Below, one piece after another: positions 59,373-64,000 of a stretch of DNA of 64,000 bases. The DNA comes from Anaerolineae bacterium (lineage in GTDB: Bacteria; Chloroflexota; Anaerolineae; Aggregatilineales; Phototrophicaceae), in the NCBI GenBank assembly GCA_017303635.1, contig JAFLCG010000001.1:620001-684000 (forward strand), read 5' to 3'. The translations under genes and the position numbers were made by a program. Below the pieces are notes generated by a model, which made no database searches, was not told where the DNA came from, and was given only the letters and a program-made list of their open reading frames with translations. Each line of letters begins with the position of its first letter. The first letter of the stretch is position 1.

Positions 59373-60296
59373 ATGCATAACCCAGAACCGTGTCAGGTAT
59401 TCTTCGACGCGATGTTCGCCCGCTGCACGGCTTACCAGGATGTCTGTCTCACGCTCACCGCCATCCATCCCGATGGCCAGCACTCCACACCTTCCCGACA
59501 CATTCCGCTTCCCGATACTGATGCATTGCGTGATGCACTGACTGACCTTGATAAGGCGAACGCACAAGGCTGGGGCGCGTACTTCGCCGTTGGTCTGCGC
59601 CGTCCAGGGTTGACCCGCTGGCAGCGCGGTGGTGCAGGGGATGTGATTGCGCTCCCGGCGCTATTCGTCGATGTCGATGATTTGTCGCCCGAAGCCCTGA
59701 TCCACTTGCAATGCGCTGATCCAGCGCCATCGTGCATCGTGGCGAGCGGCGGCGGCTACCATGCCTACTGGTGGCTTGATGAGCCAACCTCCGATCTGAA
59801 CACGGCGCGTCATCTGCTGCGCGGGTTGGCGACCGCACTGGGCGGCGATCCGCTGAGCATCGCTCAAAGTCTGCGTGTTCCACTGACCCGGAACACAAAA
59901 CCTTCGCGTGGGAACGCACTATGCCAGGTACTGGAGCTGCACGAACGGCGCTACCCGCTCGAAGCCTTCAATGCGTATCTGCCGCACCCCATCGTTCAAC
60001 GTCCTCGTGCTGCCACAGCAGCCCGCAATCAGAACTTCATCCCTAATGCTGGCCTGGTCGTGCAGATTGCGGATGCACTCGCTGCGCGCGGATGCAAGCC
60101 GCGCGGCGACTGGTTGAATGGCGCATGTCCGTTCCCCGAACGCCATAAACATGGCGATCAGCATCCCAGTTTCGGCTTTAACACGCGCACGGGATACGGC
60201 TATTGCCACGTCTGCGGCACGCTGTTGCTCAAAGACCTGTGCAGCGCATTGGCCCTTACCATCGCCGTGCCTGTGAGAACTAACCAAAGGAGGTGA
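59373..60296 (+). CDS. Primase-polymerase (AEP/RepB-like) with C-terminal CHC2-like zinc finger
   Basis: The 307-residue protein has archaeo-eukaryotic primase features: ALFVDVDDLSPEA (metal Asp pair near 95) and CIVASGGGYHAYWWL (His near 128), then SLRVPLTRNTK. The C-terminus has a CHC2-type zinc ribbon: GACPFPERHKHGDQHPSFGF then YGYCHVCG. A primase with a finger here complements the finger-less TOPRIM primase at 16.2 kb. It probably primes or initiates element replication. The start follows the helicase stop by four bases without a good ribosome site, so translational coupling is likely. Confidence 0.7.
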   Translation: MHNPEPCQVFFDAMFARCTAYQDVCLTLTAIHPDGQHSTPSRHIPLPDTDALRDALTDLDKANAQGWGAYFAVGLRRPGLTRWQRGGAGDVIALPALFVDVDDLSPEALIHLQCADPAPSCIVASGGGYHAYWWLDEPTSDLNTARHLLRGLATALGGDPLSIAQSLRVPLTRNTKPSRGNALCQVLELHERRYPLEAFNAYLPHPIVQRPRAATAARNQNFIPNAGLVVQIADALAARGCKPRGDWLNGACPFPERHKHGDQHPSFGFNTRTGYGYCHVCGTLLLKDLCSALALTIAVPVRTNQRR

Positions 60297-60359
60297 TTCA
60301 CCCAGCTTGAACGTCCGATCCCGATCACAACCTCCCGATCAACTTGAAAGGAATCGCTT

Positions 60360-61040
60360 ATGTCCAAGAAACCTGTCCAGCAACCGCCGATGGTGATTAC
60401 GCTCACCCTGCCAGACGGCGATGATGAGACCCGTACGGGCACCGTTCTGGTGCAGCGCGGCGATCTCGCCCGCGTGCATCAGTTCACCTATGAGCGCATC
60501 GCTGACCTGACCGAAGTCATCGCCGACGCACTGATCGCCTTCGCTGCCGTTGAAGCTGATCCGCCAGTCATCACCGATATGCCGCCGCCTGCACCTGTCA
60601 GCACGAAGCAATCCGAGCCAGCGGTGAAACGAGAGTCACAGCCGCCGACTGAACCGACGGTCGAAATCCCGCTGAAGAAAGGCAAGAAGACGGTCAGGAT
60701 CAGCCACCTCAAGATCGTTGGTGGGGAAGCAGATGCCGCTGCCTACCGTCAGGCGGTGCAAATCGCTTCACTCCTCATCGAGGGCAAGTTGTGGGACGGC
60801 GAAACACCGATCCGCATGGATGACGTATACGCGCTGGCGAAGAAGATGAAGCATCTGACTGCCCGTGACCTCTCGCTGTTCACGCTGACCGATTTCGTGC
60901 AGGTCGGCACAGTCGAGCAAGAGATTGTGCCCGATGAATCGGACGATGAGAGCATTACGGATGATGACGACGAAGACGAACCGATTTCCCTCATCCCGCC
61001 GCCTGACATCGCTCTTTCCCTCAACGGACACCATAGCTAG
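60360..61040 (+). CDS. Unknown acidic-tailed protein of the PRTRC region
   Basis: The 226-residue protein starts at ATG 60360 with AAAGGA nine bases upstream. The first 65 residues form one compact-looking domain, a Pro-rich linker follows (about 70-105), then a Lys-rich segment KKGKKTVRISHLKI and a conserved-looking helical domain. The C-terminus has a run of Asp/Glu (about 195-212). Its position just before the PRTRC C gene matches that of PRTRC protein E in other cassettes, but I do not recognise a family motif. Confidence 0.45.
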   Translation: MSKKPVQQPPMVITLTLPDGDDETRTGTVLVQRGDLARVHQFTYERIADLTEVIADALIAFAAVEADPPVITDMPPPAPVSTKQSEPAVKRESQPPTEPTVEIPLKKGKKTVRISHLKIVGGEADAAAYRQAVQIASLLIEGKLWDGETPIRMDDVYALAKKMKHLTARDLSLFTLTDFVQVGTVEQEIVPDESDDESITDDDDEDEPISLIPPPDIALSLNGHHS

Positions 61041-61092
61041 TCCGTCTATATCTGCTTTGCTTTAGCTTTCATACCAAACAGGAGAACCGACG

Positions 61093-61308
61093 ATGACTGA
61101 CCAGAATCCCACTCAACCTGCCCGCGTGTTCAAGATCGGCGCAATGCGCATTGTCGAGGATGCGTCCATGTCCGCGCTCGATAACAATGTCATCCGCGAC
61201 TTACTCAAGATCAGCTACCCGGAAATCGCCAACGCCACCATTCGCGAGCGCGATGAGAACGGGCTGCGGGTGGTCGAATTCTTACCGCAGCCAGGCAGAA
61301 AAGGCTGA
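61093..61308 (+). CDS. PRTRC system protein C (ubiquitin-like)
   Basis: The 71-residue protein has the PRTRC-C pattern: ARVFKIGAMRIVEDASMSAL, then VIRDLLKISYPEIANATI, then RVVEFLPQPGRKG. It has the size and beta-grasp-like layout proposed for this family and ends in a C-terminal Gly, as ubiquitin-like modifiers do. In PRTRC cassettes it accompanies an E2-like B protein, an E1-like ThiF protein and a JAB protease. AGGAG eight bases upstream supports ATG 61093. Conjugation of this protein to targets is not demonstrated. Confidence 0.75.
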   Translation: MTDQNPTQPARVFKIGAMRIVEDASMSALDNNVIRDLLKISYPEIANATIRERDENGLRVVEFLPQPGRKG

Positions 61309-61313
61309 CGGAG

Positions 61314-61574
61314 ATGGACAACTTTTCGTTCGCCATGAACGAATTCCTGTCCTGCTTGTCGTCTATTCCACCGCTCGATCTGAAGGGTATGGGGCTGCTG
61401 CGCGAGCAGCCCCACCTGCTGGGTGGCTTCGCTCAGGTGCCACGTCCACAACTCATCGAGGCGGTGACCGAGATCGTGGCTTATACCGGACGCTGTGCAG
61501 CGGCAGCGCGCAGCCTGGCGAGCCTGACACCCATCCCTATCCTGACCGTTTCCATACCGGAGTTCGGCATATGA
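61314..61574 (+). CDS. Small unknown protein within the PRTRC cassette
   Basis: The 86-residue protein starts six bases after the PRTRC-C stop and overlaps the next gene by 4 bp. It is helical, with a Leu-rich centre (EQPHLLGGFAQVPRPQLIEA). No family is recognised. Its tight packing argues that it is a real part of the cassette. Confidence 0.5.
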   Translation: MDNFSFAMNEFLSCLSSIPPLDLKGMGLLREQPHLLGGFAQVPRPQLIEAVTEIVAYTGRCAAAARSLASLTPIPILTVSIPEFGI

Positions 61575-62431
61575 ACGCGCTCACTGAGATGTACGGAGAG
61601 CTTGCAATCGCGCTCACGGGGGATCCGCTGCTTTTGATGGCATCTGCTGTTGCCGCCTTCGATCCGTTCTGGAATATTTTCGATGCCGATGACATCGACT
61701 ACGATTGCGATCCGCTCCAGATTGCCTTGCAGGTCACACGCGGCGCATTCCCGGACATCTATGCCGAAGCGATAGAGCGGCTGCGGGCGGGCGATTCCTA
61801 TTCGGATATGGATCAGCTACTTTGCAAGGCGATCACCGCCAAAGGTATCCCACTTGATGATCTCGATAGTATCGGGTGGGGTGTGCCGCTGAGCGCGGTC
61901 GGGGTTGATCTCGAAGACCCGGAATTCTACGCAGTCCACAACGATCTACTGCCGCTGCTCGCACCGTTTGGCATCGCTATGCCTGAAGGCGCAGTCTACA
62001 GCGTGGATGTGCCGGAGTGTGTCTATCTCGCTGGGCGTGGCATCGCCGTCAGCCTGACCGACCATACCGATCCTGCACTGCGACAGGTGGGATGGACGTT
62101 CGCGTGGATGTTCTCCTGCACCGGAAACAGCCTGATTGATCAGACGAATGAAACACTTGCTGAAATCCCGCCGCTCTCCTGGTCAGCAGGGGATGTTGCT
62201 TTCGCCATTGAGCTGATCGAAGAGGCGGAGGGCATCCTGCGCGATGTGTTGGCCGGGATTGAGACGCTCAAGGCATCCCCTGAACTCAGGGCGGCAGTAG
62301 ACCGCAATATCGCCCATCTTTATCGTGAACTGAAGAAGAAAGGCAAGCTCGATGAACACAACCGACTATGCTGGACAAGCACTGGCAGCGGCGCTAACGG
62401 AACAACCGTCGATGATCCTGTCGTTCTATAG
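61571..62431 (+). CDS. Unknown acidic protein within the PRTRC cassette
   Basis: The 286-residue protein starts with the ATGA overlap at 61571. It is acidic, with an N-terminal stretch DADDIDYDCDPLQIALQV and a mixed alpha/beta middle (VYSVDVPECVYLAGRGIAVS). No enzymatic motif is visible. It overlaps the following E2-like gene by 80 bp, which is unusually long. It may be a clade-specific equivalent of PRTRC protein D or F, but no sequence signature confirms this. Confidence 0.5.
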   Translation: MNALTEMYGELAIALTGDPLLLMASAVAAFDPFWNIFDADDIDYDCDPLQIALQVTRGAFPDIYAEAIERLRAGDSYSDMDQLLCKAITAKGIPLDDLDSIGWGVPLSAVGVDLEDPEFYAVHNDLLPLLAPFGIAMPEGAVYSVDVPECVYLAGRGIAVSLTDHTDPALRQVGWTFAWMFSCTGNSLIDQTNETLAEIPPLSWSAGDVAFAIELIEEAEGILRDVLAGIETLKASPELRAAVDRNIAHLYRELKKKGKLDEHNRLCWTSTGSGANGTTVDDPVVL

Positions 62432-63053
62432 TTATGGGATCATGCTGCGTAAGCAGGAAGGCACGTTGGTCACCGAATATCCCATTGATCCAGCACAACT
62501 CGCGGTGGCGCTGGCAGCAAGAGTTACTTTCGATACCGGATTCTTGGCCGGGAACACGATCCTTGTCCGGCAGGACGGTGTGAAAAAGACGGTCGTCGAT
62601 TATCGTCCGCCGCAGAAGACGGGCATTTTTCTCGACGGCTCGGAGGTAGCTCTGCGTGTGCCGCTGCCCGGCTTGGTCATGATCCGTGTGACGGCAGAGG
62701 GCAAAGCGCCGCAGTATGGTGTGTATGCGGTCAAGCGCCGCCCGGAAACGCTCGATACGCCGCTGTTTCACGCGCCGATCCCCAACGTGTTCGGTTCAGG
62801 CGGAATCTGCTGGGGTACGGTGCCGCGTGTCGAGGATACCTCACTGCGTAGCTCCTCACTGGCAGCGGACTTTATGATGCTCCTTGGGTCGTCGTTCGGG
62901 GATCATGCGGTCGGCGGCAAAAGCAAACGCCAGCGGCACGACATCCGCAAGCTGCTGATCGAGTTGGAAGCAAAGAAGGCGACACGCTATCCGATAGGCG
63001 ATCTCATCCCGATCAAGAAGACGCTCGTTCAGGTGTTAGGAGATGAGGCATGA
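62352..63053 (+). CDS. PRTRC system protein B (E2-like)
   Basis: The 233-residue protein matches PRTRC B: TLFHAPIPNVFGSGGICWG-like core with Cys153 (codon 62808-62810) at the place of the proposed E2 active-site Cys, preceded by GLVMIRVTAEG and followed by a helical C-terminus with ADFMMLLGSSFGDHA. AAAGG eight bases before ATG 62352 supports this start, although it lies 80 bp inside the preceding gene; ATG 62412 would reduce the overlap. It should work with the ThiF protein, whose gene overlaps by 4 bp. Confidence 0.7.
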   Translation: MNTTDYAGQALAAALTEQPSMILSFYSYGIMLRKQEGTLVTEYPIDPAQLAVALAARVTFDTGFLAGNTILVRQDGVKKTVVDYRPPQKTGIFLDGSEVALRVPLPGLVMIRVTAEGKAPQYGVYAVKRRPETLDTPLFHAPIPNVFGSGGICWGTVPRVEDTSLRSSSLAADFMMLLGSSFGDHAVGGKSKRQRHDIRKLLIELEAKKATRYPIGDLIPIKKTLVQVLGDEA

Positions 63054-63832
63054 GCGGCATTTTCGATCCGAATACTCATATTCAGACCATCGTGATCGTT
63101 GGTTGCGGTGGCACTGGCGCGCAGGTGGCCCGCATCGTGGCGCGTATCCTCTACGACATGCGCCGTGCGCGACTGCACACGCCCAATCTGTTGCTGGTCG
63201 ATCCCGACGTTGTGGAAGAGAAGAATGTCGGGCGGCAGTTGTTTTGCGTCTCCGAGGCGGTTCTTGGACTACCCAAAGCGGAAGTTGTCGGCAAACGGCT
63301 CAATATGGCGCTCGGCTTGGACATCGCCTGGAGTATCGAGCCGTTCAGCGCAGAAAAGCATGGCAGTCGTTATGGATCGCAACTCGGAATTGGGTGTGTC
63401 GATAACCACCTGGCGCGACGAGAGCTGCATGCGGCGAAAGGAATCCTCATCGGGGCGGGTAACTATCGCGACGGCGGGCAGGTAATCATCGGTAATGTGG
63501 CGGACGCGGACGTGATGCAGAGGCACATCGATGGGAAGGATGGCAAATACGCCCATCTACCGAAAGAAGGACTGCTGTTCCCTTCATTGCTTGAACCGGA
63601 AGCGCCCATGCCTGAACCTCAGCCTGCACTCTCCTGCGCTGAACTGGTCCTGCGCGGGGAACAAGAGGTTTTGGTCAACGATTGGATGGCGTGCGTCGTC
63701 GGGCAGTACACCGCTGCCCTCTTGCGCCGCCAACCCATCCGAACCTTCGCCTCATTTATCAGTTTGGACGGAATGAGCATCCGCAGCCTGCCGATTTGCC
63801 GGGAGGAATTGCTGTCCTATCTGCCGGAGTAA
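63050..63832 (+). CDS. PRTRC system ThiF-family E1-like protein
   Basis: The 260-residue protein has the Rossmann motif IVIVGCGGTGAQVARI, the nucleotide-binding LLLVDPDVVEEKNVGRQLF with the conserved Asn-x-x-Arg, and GIGCVDNHLARRELH with the conserved Asp. This is the E1/ThiF adenylation core. It should adenylate the C-terminus of the PRTRC C protein or a similar partner and pass it to protein B. The stop is followed five bases later by another gene, so the cassette continues to the right. Confidence 0.8.
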   Translation: MSGIFDPNTHIQTIVIVGCGGTGAQVARIVARILYDMRRARLHTPNLLLVDPDVVEEKNVGRQLFCVSEAVLGLPKAEVVGKRLNMALGLDIAWSIEPFSAEKHGSRYGSQLGIGCVDNHLARRELHAAKGILIGAGNYRDGGQVIIGNVADADVMQRHIDGKDGKYAHLPKEGLLFPSLLEPEAPMPEPQPALSCAELVLRGEQEVLVNDWMACVVGQYTAALLRRQPIRTFASFISLDGMSIRSLPICREELLSYLPE

Positions 63833-63837
63833 ACCTG

Positions 63838-64000
63838 ATGCTTCACTGTAAACGCCAGAACTTACATCGCTCGAAACTGCCGCCGCCCGGCGCAGTCGGT
63901 CACATCGTCGGTTTGAGCGCAGTCAATCCGCGTCGCAAGTGCATCGTCAGTCATTACCCGCTCTATGATAACGTGTCGCCCTACAGCATGGGCATTCATA
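63838..64000 (+). CDS. Partial gene running off the right edge
   Basis: The frame opens at ATG 63838, five bases after the ThiF stop, and gives 54 residues (MLHCKRQNLHRSKLPPPGAV ... YSMGIH) without a stop. In PRTRC cassettes the JAB-domain A protein is expected near ThiF, but the visible part does not show a JAB motif, so the identity is open. Confidence 0.5.
   Translation, partial: MLHCKRQNLHRSKLPPPGAVGHIVGLSAVNPRRKCIVSHYPLYDNVSPYSMGIH

Noticed and set aside
60287..60310. Similarity to the reverse complement of the 16S rRNA 3' end
   Set aside because: Only the anti-Shine-Dalgarno stretch and a few following bases match; there is no rRNA sequence around it, so it is an extended ribosome-binding-like site and not an rRNA fragment.

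Overview
The window looks like part of a large conjugative plasmid or integrative conjugative element of a Chloroflexota (Anaerolineae-like) bacterium. This rests on several observations: long Pro/Thr-rich linkers behind single membrane anchors, high-GC backbone genes, an integrase-core transposase of a type common in that phylum, and a Chloroflexi-style short uronate isomerase family. The taxon is inferred, not proven. No rRNA, tRNA or CRISPR array was seen.

Backbone, left part (1-19.4 kb). Minus-strand type IV secretion genes (PrgI/VirB3-like fragment, VirB2-like pilin, an anchored protein with a dead-sortase-like domain, a VirB6/TrbL-like channel protein, an anchored beta-rich protein) run from 1 to 9.8 kb. 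A more A/T-rich plus-strand defence module interrupts them at about 0.96-4.7 kb: a catalytically dead long prokaryotic Argonaute overlapping a DpnII/MboI-type nuclease. Next come two paralogous regulators with degenerate receiver domains (9.9-11.3 kb), two small genes and a large serine recombinase (11.6-13.8 kb), ParA/ParB (14-16 kb), a TOPRIM/P-loop primase-helicase (16.2-18.8 kb) and a LexA-type HTH protein.

Cargo (19.8-52.6 kb). Two diverged direct copies of a non-coding element (19.58-19.82 and 52.67-52.90 kb) bracket about 33 kb of metabolic genes. In the two copies the loop of an 11-bp-stem hairpin lies in opposite orientation. Both cargo ends hold broken genes: a headless Crp-type regulator on the left, and on the right a uronate isomerase lacking its N-terminus plus a frameshifted TIR-domain remnant. 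The cargo comprises a decayed GDCCVxC (seleno)protein gene, a ynjBCD-like ABC transporter operon with TVP38, MerA-like and CDP-alcohol transferase genes, two transposable element relics or copies, a roughly 15-kb LacI-controlled operon for uptake and breakdown of an N-acetylated amino-sugar glycoside (ABC importer, GH4, GHL6-like hydrolase, dehydrogenase, isomerase, two PIG-L deacetylases, NagA, NagB), and a uxaA-uxaB-uxaC hexuronate cluster.

Backbone, right part (53.2-64 kb). After a strong terminator comes a tightly packed plus-strand operon: a SLOG-like protein, an unknown protein, a giant methyltransferase-SNF2 helicase fusion, a primase-polymerase with a CHC2-like finger, and a PRTRC cassette (protein C, ubiquitin-like and ending in Gly; protein B, E2-like; ThiF, E1-like), continuing off the right edge. 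The backbone supplies transfer, partition, replication and integration. The pAgo module and the sugar operons are passengers.
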